NCBI RefSeq assembly: GCF_037974265.1
Contig: NZ_CP150233.1
Location: 5,704,001-5,768,000, forward strand
DNA length: 64,000 nucleotides
Origin: Paenibacillus sp. FSL R5-0623
GTDB lineage: Bacteria; Bacillota; Bacilli; Paenibacillales; Paenibacillaceae
Direction of reading: 5' to 3'
In this document: piece by piece, positions 53,988 to 63,600 of the stretch
Position numbering within the stretch: the stretch's first letter is position 1
Layout: the number at the start of each line of letters is the position of its first letter
Made by a program: the position numbers and the translations under genes
Notes under the pieces: model-generated
The model's input: only the letters and a program-made list of their open reading frames with translations
Database searches by the model: none
What the model was told of the DNA's origin: nothing

Positions 53988-54074
53988 ATAAATCCCCCCT
54001 CTCTTCTCGATTTCTTTATTGTTAATATAGCAAAAGTTCCGTTAATTCATAACGCAAAATAGGTTTAATTCCTC

Positions 54075-54602
54075 TCAGTCTATGAAAGCTCGAAATGCAC
54101 CCGATATGGCTTGACTGGAGCTGGCACGCACCAAATTTTCCCAGTAGCGAAGAAAGCTATTGTAGCTCTCCATCAGCAATTTGCCTTCAATGAAAATCGC
54201 AAGCAATGAGGTATCTACCTGAGCAGTCTGCCATGGCGAAATCTCGATATTATCGTACACATTGTTGTGCTGGAAAAAGCGAAATTCCTTTTCTTCCGCC
54301 AGCTCAATAATTTCAACAAGCAATTTCCTTTTTTCAATTTCTGGAAGTAGTTCAGAAAAATCTTCCGCATAACTCTGATCGTAAAGAGAGAACTGCTCAC
54401 TCAAGAACATATGCAACTGCTCTTGCACAACCGATTCCTTGATGATAAAGGAGACATTCTCCTCTGATTCCTCGAAATCAAAGAGTTCCAGGTTTACCAA
54501 CTTGCCAAGTTCTCCTGTGATTTTCTCAATCGTTGTTTTCTCAATTTCTCTTTTTCCAATCAGCATTTGATGGCAAATTCCCATTTGCAGATATTGTCCC
54601 AT
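54075..54602 (-). CDS. Hypothetical 175-aa protein
   Basis: Helical, Glu-rich (EIEKTTIEKITGELGKL, EESEENVSF). Looks cytoplasmic, no family recognised. GAGGAGG precedes ATG 54602. It is 87 bases upstream of the pilin-like gene on the same strand and perhaps in the same operon. Confidence 0.6.
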   Translation of the reverse strand: MGQYLQMGICHQMLIGKREIEKTTIEKITGELGKLVNLELFDFEESEENVSFIIKESVVQEQLHMFLSEQFSLYDQSYAEDFSELLPEIEKRKLLVEIIELAEEKEFRFFQHNNVYDNIEISPWQTAQVDTSLLAIFIEGKLLMESYNSFLRYWENLVRASSSQAISGAFRAFID

Positions 54603-55106
54603 GTTAATATTCCTCCTCTTACTGTGATTTTAAATAGCATTATTTTGAATAGGTAGCCAAAGGTGATGCCGATGACAACCATTAAAAGACCAGCAATCAA
54701 TTCGGTAATCAAGTTTTGGATGAAGCTTCTCTCTTTAATTTGTTGAGTATGAATTGCACCCTATCCAACTCCATATTTCAATGATGTTGCGTTCATAACG
54801 ACATTAAAAAAGCCAGCCTATTTTGGCTGACCCTTGGCGCAATCTATGCAGATATAATCAAAGAATAGTCGTTGCATCGTATTGCACCTCACTTAACATT
54901 GTTTTGAGCACAATCATACAGCTAAATCTAAAGGCGGTCAACCAAAATTTGGATGGTGTTTCCTTGTAAACAATATAGGATTGCCGCATGCAATAAAGCG
55001 GAAAAAGTGTTAACATCAGTCCCAAATACTGAAAGGAGACTCGATATGTCGGAGCATTTGAAAAGCATTGAATTATGTAATGGATGGTAATACCATCCGA
55101 TAAAAA
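54603..55106. other. Gap of 504 bases with a possible small membrane ORF
   Basis: A minus-strand frame at 54560-54712 (TTG start, 50 codons) gives one membrane helix (ELIAGLLMVVIGITFGYLF), but the ribosome site is poor and it overlaps the next gene by 43 bases. It may be a remnant. Otherwise only the terminator at 54811 is visible. Confidence 0.3.
54811..54832 (-). terminator. Terminator downstream of the 384-aa gene
   Basis: Stem GTCAGCC/GGCTGGC (one G-A mismatch), 6-base loop, TTTTTT on the minus strand. It lies 275 bases past the stop at 55107. Confidence 0.6.
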
Positions 55107-56261
55107 TTAGCGTCTGACCAGGTTCGCGTGCTTGATGCCATCTAAAAACTGATTCGTAATGTCATAATGTATAAAGCGTACATCGATTTGTTTCTGAATC
55201 ATTTGATAAACATGCCATTTACTCAAAATATGGGATAGTCGGGTATCTCCACGCTCTTTTGAAACAAAGTCGATAGTTGCCGATTCAGCCTGTGACTTTA
55301 GATGGTTGGAAGCGAACTCGTCAATGGATACGATACCAACCTTCAGCTCAATCTCATCCTGGAAATAACGGCTGAACATATGGTGCATACAAGCGATATG
55401 GGTCGCTATCTTATAAATGTTTGATCTATTGAAAATGTCGAAAATAAGAGCTGTGATCTTAACCTGACCTTCACTAACCTTAATTTGAGCAATGTATGCA
55501 TTAAACGAGAGCATCGTATCAAGTGTATAATTATGGACTCTTTCTTCCTTGTTTAAATCCTGACTTCTCATAGCGACTTTTTTAACACGATCAACTGAGG
55601 TCATTTCAGGCGAGCGATGTTTCCCTCCTCCTTTCCCGTCCGATGCTTCTGATCCCTTCCTCAACCCCTCTCCCATTCTCTGCTTGATTTCCTGCATTTT
55701 CTCGATATCTTGCTCAACCGAAAGCATATCCAAATACTTTTGGAGAGTTGCTTCATTTTTCATTTTTTCAAGGAAGAAAAGCCCTTGATTCTTGTTATAT
55801 AAAATTGTGCTGTGGTAGCGTTCCAATAGATCAATGATTGCTCCAAGCGTTACCCCTATGCCTTCCTTTTCAATGCGGGGAATGACTTTGTTGAGAATAT
55901 ATTGGTTTTTAAAAATGCTGACCAAAATCCTTTCATTCCCCAAAGCTCTCTTGACAGATGCAACGCTGTAGCTGTCTGATTTCCCCTCCAAAAAGCGAAT
56001 ACCATATTTTCGCATTACAAGCATATAGAGTTGGGTATTCTTTCCGTAAGCCGTGAATGACTCTTTTCTTAAAATATCTGCATCAACAAGTTCTGTTATG
56101 GAGCTGTAAAACGCTGAGAAGCTTTTTACTGTTCCCATCACTTCTGCGTATCGGTATAACTGTTTCATCAACATGACTTTGTTGCCGAAACAGTAGATAA
56201 TCTCAAGATACAATCGATACTTATCGCAAACTGCTTGTTTTTTAGCATTGGATATAGTCAT
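55107..56261 (-). CDS. Hypothetical DNA-binding-like protein
   Basis: 384 aa from ATG 56261 (GGGGGA upstream). N-terminal 100 residues resemble a winged helix (KVMLMKQLYRYAEVMG, FSAFYSSITELVDADILRKESF, YGKNTQLYMLV). A Lys/Gly-rich linker is at about 205-220. The C-terminal 170 residues are alpha/beta with IAQIKVSEGQVKITALIFDIF. No family recognised. It follows the gene at 56279 by 17 bases, in one operon. Possibly an element-encoded regulator or replication accessory. Confidence 0.6.
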   Translation of the reverse strand: MTISNAKKQAVCDKYRLYLEIIYCFGNKVMLMKQLYRYAEVMGTVKSFSAFYSSITELVDADILRKESFTAYGKNTQLYMLVMRKYGIRFLEGKSDSYSVASVKRALGNERILVSIFKNQYILNKVIPRIEKEGIGVTLGAIIDLLERYHSTILYNKNQGLFFLEKMKNEATLQKYLDMLSVEQDIEKMQEIKQRMGEGLRKGSEASDGKGGGKHRSPEMTSVDRVKKVAMRSQDLNKEERVHNYTLDTMLSFNAYIAQIKVSEGQVKITALIFDIFNRSNIYKIATHIACMHHMFSRYFQDEIELKVGIVSIDEFASNHLKSQAESATIDFVSKERGDTRLSHILSKWHVYQMIQKQIDVRFIHYDITNQFLDGIKHANLVRR

Positions 56262-56278
56262 AATTTCAATTCCCCCTT

Positions 56279-56881
56279 TCAAACTCTAATTGTTTCGTAT
56301 TGGCATCCAATCATGCTGACGAATGTTTCTTTAGATCTCATTTCCTCGATCCCATACGAATTGGTGATGATTTCAACCCCTACTTCGTTTCCCGCGCTAT
56401 TGATATATAAGCCATCTGGCATTGATATTAGTTTCTCTTTGAGCATATCTTGATACAGCTTTGCTTCCACCTCGTTTCCTTCTTTTCGCATATCGGAAAT
56501 ACGATCTTCAAATTCTTTGCGAATTAGAGTTTCCGTTTTCCAGCTTTCTCGCGACTCTTCTGATAAGCTGAAATATTTTTCTGCTATCGCAAGGTCGTGT
56601 ATCGGGCTTTGAGCATGGTATGCATAACTCAAAGCCCATAAGCGAGCGGCTGTTTCTCTTCCTGACTTCGTAAGCTTATAACATTCCTCGCTTTTCCCTT
56701 TTTGCTTGTACGCGACTTTTTCCATAAGACCATCTCTTACAAGATTTTTGATACGCCTATCGGCTAAGCCGCAAGAGTGAAGATGATCGGAAGAGACATG
56801 ACCAACTCTGTGCATTGCCGTAAATGCGAGTCGATCTCGGTTGAAAAATTGGGTAACGAGTGGTTTGCTTCTTCTTGCCAT
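56279..56881 (-). CDS. Replication-relaxation-like wHTH protein
   Basis: 200 aa from ATG 56881 with AAGGAGGTG. N-terminal winged helix: RLAFTAMHRVGHVSSDHLH, then LADRRIKNLVRDGLMEKVAYK and CYKLTKSG. C-terminal MPDGLYINSAGNEVGVEIITNS, with the PD...E-x-E pattern of PD-(D/E)XK-like proteins of the replication-relaxation group, known from Bacillales plasmids. Upstream is the strongly structured leader at 56914-57231. Role in replication or copy control is inference. Confidence 0.55.
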   Translation of the reverse strand: MARRSKPLVTQFFNRDRLAFTAMHRVGHVSSDHLHSCGLADRRIKNLVRDGLMEKVAYKQKGKSEECYKLTKSGRETAARLWALSYAYHAQSPIHDLAIAEKYFSLSEESRESWKTETLIRKEFEDRISDMRKEGNEVEAKLYQDMLKEKLISMPDGLYINSAGNEVGVEIITNSYGIEEMRSKETFVSMIGCQYETIRV

Positions 56882-56913
56882 TGCTTGCACCTCCTTTTGA
56901 TGAGTTAATAATT

Positions 56914-57231
56914 TGACCATCGTAGATGGTCAGTGTGGCATTTGCGTCTCGGAGAGACGATTGTCGCGACGTACTTTCGCGGCAACATGCTTTGTTGACT
57001 CATCAGAAGATGAGGCAATGCCTTTTTGTGTTTCGCAGAAACACTTGTCCCATTGGCAAATGGGGCAACGGCTTTTCCCAAGGGGCGAGTTTCCATGGCT
57101 CCGTTTTGCAGGGAGTGCCGTAGGCCGAGCGGTCGGCGATAGGCGAGCACAACGGGGCTTGGTGGTTCTTAGTGAGCCGATTTTCCGTAGGAAGAGGCGA
57201 GCTTAGAACCCACCCATGGAAACGAAGCCCC
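56914..57231 (-). ncRNA. Candidate structured RNA or leader (hairpin-rich)
   Basis: At least nine stems in 318 bases: TGACCATC/GATGGTCA (56914-56932), CGTCTC/GAGACG (56945-56959), TTGTCGCGA/TCGCGGCAA (56961-56985), CTCATC/GATGAG (56999-57014), GTGTTTC/GAAACAC (57028-57044), TGTCCCATT/AATGGGGCA (57046-57067), GCCGA/TCGGC (57124-57137), GGTTCT/AGAACC (57164-57210), and a closing helix of about 15 bp (57082-57098 with 57214-57231). GC-rich against AT-rich surroundings. On the minus strand it follows a promoter and precedes the gene at 56881. No RNA family I can name. Could also be a DNA origin. Confidence 0.5.
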
Positions 57232-57271
57232 TGTTCCCGTTGATGATTGCATTATAGATTTTGAAGGAGGA

Positions 57272-57298
57272 ATTATAACCTTCTCTCGATTAATGCAA
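57272..57298 (-). promoter_or_regulatory. Promoter of the structured leader
   Basis: Minus strand: -35 TTGCAT (57293-57298), 15-base spacer, -10 TATAAT (57272-57277). A second TATAAT lies at 57251-57256. The spacer is short, so the second may be preferred. Confidence 0.45.
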
Positions 57299-57331
57299 AA
57301 AAAAGGCTCCACGCCCTTGGGCGTAGGAGCC
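57297..57331 (-). terminator. Terminator of the ParA operon
   Basis: GGCTCC and CGCCC pair with GGGCG and GGAGCC, followed by T8 on the minus strand. A second GC-rich palindrome TTCTCGC/GCGAGAA is just upstream (57334-57349). The rest of 57345-57504 shows no gene. Confidence 0.85.
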
Positions 57332-57504
57332 TCTTCTCGCTCGCGAGAAGCATGGTTTTCATGTTGTTGATGCTGTGCGACAACCCATGCTGTAATTGCA
57401 AATGCATGCCCAATTAGATTGTTAGATTGGGTATGAAGCATTATTAGAGTAGTTGACACACCAACACTGGATCAACCTATCTTATTCATCCGATTCTTGA
57501 TTTG

Positions 57505-57693
57505 TCAGCGAAATAGTTTATTTTCCGTATTATATTCTTTCCTCTTCCACTTTAAACAAGTACAACTGTGGTCAGGGTTTAATAGAAGTTCTAACGCCAT
57601 TTTTGATATTTCAAGTTGATCTCGCCCAATTAACTTAGTCTTCATATCGTACTGAGTATTTTTCTGAAGCTTTTTTCTGTTTACTTTTGCCAT
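57505..57693 (-). CDS. Hypothetical 62-aa protein in the parA operon
   Basis: Basic N-terminus (MAKVNRKKLQKN), then ISKMALELLLNPDHSCTCLKWKRK with CTC. Overlaps the parA 3' end by 13 bases. Possibly a ParB-like small DNA-binding partner, but no HTH is visible. Good conservation cannot be judged here. Confidence 0.5.
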   Translation of the reverse strand: MAKVNRKKLQKNTQYDMKTKLIGRDQLEISKMALELLLNPDHSCTCLKWKRKEYNTENKLFR

Positions 57694-58460
57694 AACTCAA
57701 TTCCATTTCGAGTCTTCAAAAGTCGAAAAATCATTTCATCTAAAACAGGCTTAAAAGCAGTGGCTACTTGTGATTTCTGAATAGAATGAGAGTCGATATT
57801 AGCGAAAAGAGGCGAGTTGGGGAAAACGCTATTCCAACAATAATCAGGATATAGCCGACACGCTTCCTGGTTATAAAATATGTGCGAAGCTTCAATATCG
57901 TTAAATCTTGTCCTTAAAATGCCACCAACCCTTAATTCGGGGTTAAATTCGTCTTGTACATACTTGATTTTATTCAGCCAGCTTTTGATTAGTTGGAGTT
58001 TGTTAGGAGAGTACGTCATGACTGCGAAATCGGAGATAGACAATGATAGGCTAAACACTTCTTTGGAAGACGTACTGGGAGTATCTATAACGACAAAATC
58101 ATAATATGCCGTCTTTGCCTGATTTAGCAGTTCTTTCATTGCAATAACGACCTCTGGCATTTTATAGCCTTGAATGTAAAACTTGAATGGAGAAGAGCAA
58201 ATCCACTGATCGCCAGGAATAATGTGAAGATTTTCGTTGATAGGAACAATATATGAAGCAACATCGCCACTCTCTAATACATCACAAATCGTTCCTCTCA
58301 CCGTATTATCGTGTAATAACACCTCGCTCAAGTCGCATTGTCCACATAGGTCGAGTGCCAACACTTTATAATTGGCACTTAATAAGTGTGCAAACATGCA
58401 GGCAATCGTTGTCTTGCCAGAGCCGCCAATTGTACTACTAATGCTGATTGCGATAGTCAT
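57681..58460 (-). CDS. ParA/MinD-family ATPase, probable partition protein
   Basis: 259 aa. P-loop near residues 8-18: SSTIGGSGKTT, where the deviant-Walker Lys just before GG-x-GKT is replaced by Ile. Walker B-like FVVIDTPSTSSKE (about 120-132). ALDLCGQCDLSEVLL follows the P-loop. ParA proteins segregate plasmids. Lacking the signature Lys, it may act more like a simple MinD/BcsQ-type or regulatory member. A partner gene follows directly (57505-57693). It is the strongest plasmid-maintenance sign in the block. Confidence 0.82.
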   Translation of the reverse strand: MTIAISISSTIGGSGKTTIACMFAHLLSANYKVLALDLCGQCDLSEVLLHDNTVRGTICDVLESGDVASYIVPINENLHIIPGDQWICSSPFKFYIQGYKMPEVVIAMKELLNQAKTAYYDFVVIDTPSTSSKEVFSLSLSISDFAVMTYSPNKLQLIKSWLNKIKYVQDEFNPELRVGGILRTRFNDIEASHIFYNQEACRLYPDYCWNSVFPNSPLFANIDSHSIQKSQVATAFKPVLDEMIFRLLKTRNGIELWQK

Positions 58461-58673
58461 TAGTCTTTCACCACCCTATTTTGATGGTAAGTTTACCGTT
58501 AATATCCGTGAAAAGTCAATACCAAAATAAAGTTAATTATTTTAACACAAATCAGTATAAAAAGTAAATAAGAACTTATCACACATTGTATGAACATGTT
58601 TCATACAACCTCATAATTGTTATGAACAAGTTATGAACATCCTCACACCTATTCGGTAACATGTTCGTAATTC

Positions 58674-58877
58674 TTATGAATTTGTTACACATCTATCCAT
58701 ATAAAAAAACCGAGCAACAATCAGATAGGCTATTTGAGCATTGTTGTCGGCAATGAAAGTTGTTTGCATATTGGAATTTGAAATATAGTCAACTGGGCAT
58801 GCTTTTGATAACGTCCTTATGAATTCCGTGCCACACAATCCTGCGCGGTTTCCCTTGCCTCTTTTAAAGATTCCCAC
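58674..58877 (-). CDS. Possible small protein (67 aa)
   Basis: GTG at 58877 follows a strong GGAGGAGG at an 11-base distance. It reads VGIFKRGKGNRAGLCGTEF then hydrophilic to CVTNS. No family recognised. The C-terminal half has a hydrophobic run (IAYLIVARFFY) that may be a membrane anchor. Same strand as the ParA gene. Real but unproven. Confidence 0.4.
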   Translation of the reverse strand: MGIFKRGKGNRAGLCGTEFIRTLSKACPVDYISNSNMQTTFIADNNAQIAYLIVARFFYMDRCVTNS

Positions 58878-58968
58878 AATATCTAAACCTCCTCCTCTCC
58901 TGAACACAGATTTCAGAGGAAGATGTCGATCTGTTACCCAACTCTTCTAAAATCTCGCTTTTCAAAGT

Positions 58969-59016
58969 AAAAGTACCGAAGAATCGGCTATATTCACCGA
59001 TATCGACGGTACTTTT
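58969..59016. terminator. Hairpin with T-runs on both strands
   Basis: AAAAGTACCG/CGGTACTTTT perfect 10-bp outer arms with an inner TCGG/CCGA. It separates the plasmid-like block from the region with the small broken gene. Confidence 0.7.
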
Positions 59017-59262
59017 ATTGATTCCCCCTAATTATCTCTTGATTATTCTTATACATCTGAATACGAAATCATCGGGGATGGAGAAAGCGTTCGTTATAAT
59101 CATCGCTTTAATGACAGAAAACCTACCTTCTAATGACCCCACAACTAAGAAAAAACCGCCAATCCGAAATTGTTATATTAGTGACTGAGATTCTCAAGTA
59201 ATCTCCTCATGTTCAGTCCACACTTGGAATTAAGACTTGTATTGATCTAAGAAAAAAGTGTA

Positions 59263-59689
59263 CTATTCATTCGTTCCATTTTTTTCATTATTGAATTGAC
59301 TCTCAAATACTTCTTTTGCCCCTTCGTGCCAACCAGTAAACTTATAAATCCTTTTGGTTACTTTCCTGCCTTCACCTGTAACGCCACGAAGTAATAGCCC
59401 CCTCGTTTATTGTCGCAGAAAGCCCACCTTTTCCACTTGTATCATAAAACTCTTCTATCTCCACAGTTTCAGCCGTATTTATTCGAGTCGCAATTGCAAG
59501 TTCTTGAGCAACTCGGGCTTGAGCTTGAGCCATTTGCGATAAAAGTTCTTGTCTTGCAGTTTCTATTTGCAACTCGAAAACAGGTGACTCTGACATGCCT
59601 TGTATTTTCTCAACCGCCTTCTCTGCTCCCTTAGTAATTAAATAAACTGAAGGATTTAATGCAAACAATACTTTATCTTTAGTACTCAT
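59263..59689 (-). pseudogene. Small gene with a frameshift near 59395
   Basis: Frame from ATG 59689 gives about 98 sensible residues (LNPSVYLITKGAEKAVEKIQ, helical middle ARQELLSQMAQAQARVAQEL, IEEFYDTSGKGGL), then breaks off at a TGA at 59372. A shifted frame reads on as LRGVTGEGRKVTKRIYKFTGWHEG and FESQFNNEKNGTNE to a TAG at 59263. The joined product would be about 141 aa. No family recognised. No clear ribosome site. Frameshift or sequencing error. Confidence 0.5.
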
Positions 59690-59892
59690 TTTTTTTGGGG
59701 TCGAACATATTCAACATCTTCCACAACTCCTTTTTATACTGCTTTTGTACGAAAACCACCTTTTCACAACCTGACAACTCGCATTTTACATTTCAGGCAA
59801 GTTTAACGGAGATGGAATTGATCATATTTCTTATTTATTTCAACTTTACATAAACCTAATCGGTTTTCCTCGCGTTATTTCAGCGTATTCCG

Positions 59893-60618
59893 CTATAATT
59901 CTCTAACTATTTCTTCATCCAACATAGCTTTTCTCTTTTCCCAGTCGGGCATTAACAAATAAAGCATATTATAGAAGCCGTCCTTGTGGTCATTATATTG
60001 AAAATGAATCAACTCGTGTAGCACCACATAATCGATACAATATTTAGGTGCTTTAATCAACTCTGAATTAAGAAGAATGGTATTCGAATCAATGAGTGCA
60101 GAACCCCATCTTGCCTTCATAGTACGTAGGTCAATCCTCGGTTTGTGAATGCCGTATTTTTGCACCAGCGAATATTGTTTATCTAAAGACTCTTCAAATG
60201 TTTTGATTGCCTTATCACGATACCATTCATCCATCAGCTTGGCTTTACGAGCATAATTATTCGGATCTTTTACCATAAGTACAATAAAACCTCGGTAATA
60301 CTTGACCCTTTCTTCTTCAGTAGTGATTTCCAAACGCAAACGATACTGCTTACCTAAATACTTGTATGATTCGCCACTAACATATTCACGTTCGCTTTGT
60401 TTATACGGCTGTACTTGTTCAAAACTGTTTACATTCTTCAAGATCCAGCCGCCCTTACTCTTTACAAAATCGTATATAAAACTGAGTGGTACTTTCTCCG
60501 AAGCAGAGATCATAATCGTCATATTAGGTTTAATGTTGAGGTTTACATTCTTAACATTTTTTCGTTCAATGAAAAACTCGATTACACGATCGGCAAATAC
60601 TATCTGATGTTTTTCCAT
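59893..60618 (-). CDS. M48/YgjP-type metallopeptidase of the type I R-M operon
   Basis: 241 aa. HELIHFQYNDHKDGF gives the zinc HExxH and a third His of the YgjP/WLM (DUF45) group. LRTMKARWGSALID is the other family motif. The start ATG 60618 is 12 bases downstream of the HsdR stop on the same strand. Genes of this family are often found in type I restriction operons, role unknown. Cytoplasmic. Confidence 0.87.
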   Translation of the reverse strand: MEKHQIVFADRVIEFFIERKNVKNVNLNIKPNMTIMISASEKVPLSFIYDFVKSKGGWILKNVNSFEQVQPYKQSEREYVSGESYKYLGKQYRLRLEITTEEERVKYYRGFIVLMVKDPNNYARKAKLMDEWYRDKAIKTFEESLDKQYSLVQKYGIHKPRIDLRTMKARWGSALIDSNTILLNSELIKAPKYCIDYVVLHELIHFQYNDHKDGFYNMLYLLMPDWEKRKAMLDEEIVREL

Positions 60619-60630
60619 AATGTCACTACC

Positions 60631-63600
60631 TTAATAACGACGTAATGCCACTGTCTTTATCTGTTCAATAATTTTATCAACTTGGTCAAAGCCAAGACTG
60701 ACATTATGCTCTTTCGTAAAGTCAAAGATAAGGTCATCTAATTCTTGTGCAATCCGATTGTGTACTTCCATGTTATCATGCCAATCCACCTTGGTGTAAG
60801 CACGAATGATATCTTCCATTTTCAATGCTAATTCGGCTAATAGTTCTTCACTCATCTTCTGCTCTTTCATAATGTCTTTCGTCACACCATAGAAAGCCTG
60901 AGCATTTCCATTTTTCCTGATGCTATCAGGATAATCCTCAACAGGCTCCCCTTCCTGGTATTCCTTTTTAAGATCATTCATTCTCTGCAAATACTCGGCT
61001 TCAGAAATCCGTTGTTGCTTATATGCCTCAATTGCTTCCTTTACCCGTTCAGAAAACTTCTTGTAATACGCAGGATTCTCATCCCATTTTGTATTGATGC
61101 TTTTAGTAAGACGAGTACGAATCGCATCTGCTTTGGCGCGTTTCGATTCTAACCGCTCCAATTCCTCTTCAAATGCCTTTTGATTAAGAATATCCACTGG
61201 ATTAGTGATGCGAATAACCTCTTCAGCAGAGATATAATGGTCCATTAGATTCTGCATTTTCGCTTCATATTCTTTATGGTCAATGGTATCGGAATAGCGT
61301 AACTTCACCGCTTTACGAAGTTCTTGAAAAAATTTCAAGTCCTTCTTAAACCTTTTCAATTCCTCTGGCGGCAATGCGTTATAAATTTTTTCAGACTCTA
61401 ATGCTATACCAAGATTTTGCCCGAATTTTGAGAGGACTCCGTAAAATTCTTGCCTACGCTCCTCATCTTCCAGCCATACTTCATATTCTTCAGCATCTTG
61501 TTTGTTCTTAATTGGAGCGAAAATTTGAAGTAAGTCGGAGTGGTACTGCCGCAATGAACCAATTACACTGATCACATCGTAAATGGCTCCCTGCAAATCC
61601 TTGGGATCGAAGTTTTCAAGCCCTGCACCTGAATACATCTCCAATGCCTGGTCCAATCTATCCAACAATCCCCTGTAATCGATAATGAAACCATAGTCTT
61701 TACCATCATACAATCGATTAACTCTGGCAATTGCCTGTAACAATGTATGCTCTCTCATTGGCTTATCAATATATAAAACAGTAGCTCTTGGTGCATCGAA
61801 ACCAGTAAGAAGCTTATCAACAACGATTAACAACTCAATCTCATCACCCTCGATGAAATCCTCTTTAATCGCATCCTCATAGTTTTCGTCATCACCATAG
61901 CGATTCATCATTCGATTCCAAAAATTGAGCACCTTATCTCTTGACACCTCATCGACTATTTCATGCCCTTCTCTTTGATCTGGAGGAGAAATGACAACAG
62001 CACACGTAAGATCACCAAACTCCTCAAAGGCTTCTAAATATCGAATAGCTTCAATCTTACTATTGGTCGCAAGCATTGCTTTGAACTGGCTTCCCTGTGT
62101 CTTATAGTTGTCCAAAAAATGCTGATTAATATCAAATGCAATCATACTAATCCGCTGATTAGATGAGGCAATCCGCTCAAACTGACTCCACTTTTTCATG
62201 ACCTCATCTTTTTGCTTGTCATTTAAGTTACGAGTGATCATCTCCAAGCGGGTATCAATCGCCTTTTGATTGACTGTTTGATCGATCATTTTCCCCTCGT
62301 ATAGAAGTGGGACAATCGCCTTGTCTCTTACACCGTCAGCAATCGTATATGTATGAATTAGTTTACCAAACTTAATCATGGTGCTCTTTTCTTTCTTCAT
62401 GAGCGGCGTGCCTGTGAAACCCAAATAACAGGCGTTGGGGAAAACCTTTTTCATCTTAATGTGAAGTTCACCATACTGTGTCCGATGCGATTCATCGACT
62501 AAGATGAATATATCTCTGGACTCTATAGGTTTTAGCTGTGTCGAAGCCGTATCGAACTTATGAACCAATGTTGTCACAATATCCGCATTGTTGTCTTTAA
62601 TGAGATCGACAAGATGCGACCCTTTAGTCGCCCTGCTTGCTTTTAATCGTGTATGTTTAAACGTCTTATGTATCTGCTTATCCAGTTCCACTCGATCGGT
62701 TACGATAACCACTTTTGGATTAAAATCATTCATCTCGGATAGGATATATTTCGCCAGCATCACCATCGTTAAGCTCTTGCCTGAACCTTGGGTATGCCAT
62801 ATGACACCAGATTGACGATTCCCATTTTCGTCACGTTCTTGGATGGTCTTGATGATTTCCTTGATCGCAAAATATTGTTGATATCGAGTTACCTTCTTAA
62901 CATCTTTATCAAAAAGGGTAAAGAAGTGAGTTAGTTCCAGCAACCGTTCAGGATGAAACAGAGAGATGATATTCTTATCTTGCGTTGTCGGCAAGCGACC
63001 TACGACGGTTTCATCCAATAGTGAATGCAACCATTCTTCTTTCTCTTCCTTCCACACCGACCAGAACTTCTTTGGCGTGTTGCACGTTGCATACTTCGTC
63101 TCATTTTTGTTCGTAGACATGACGATTTGTACATACTTAAAGAGCTGTGGAGCATAGTCCTTCCCCTGGTTGCGAATCATTTGACTAATGCCTTGTTCCA
63201 TCGAGATTGATGCCTTCTTACATTCAATAACAGCAAACGGGATCCCATTCACGAACAACACAACATCGGGACGTATAGTACCACGCCCATCCATACGTTC
63301 TACTGTAAATTCTTCAATCACATGAAAAACATTATTCTCGAAGTTATCCCAATCAATGTAATGAATCGTGAATGACTTCTTTGAGCCGTCGGGTAAGAAC
63401 TCCGTGTAGCTTCGCCCCAACATCAGTGTCTCGAAGATCTTCTCATTCGTTTTCACGAGTCCGTCTGTTAATGGCTCATCAAGATCCCGAATGGCTTGCT
63501 GAATATTGGTCTGGCTGAATTTATAGGTAACTCCCTTGTATTCATACGAGTTAAAATCTTTCAATTTTTCTTCCAATACCGTTTTCAACAAAACGTCATA

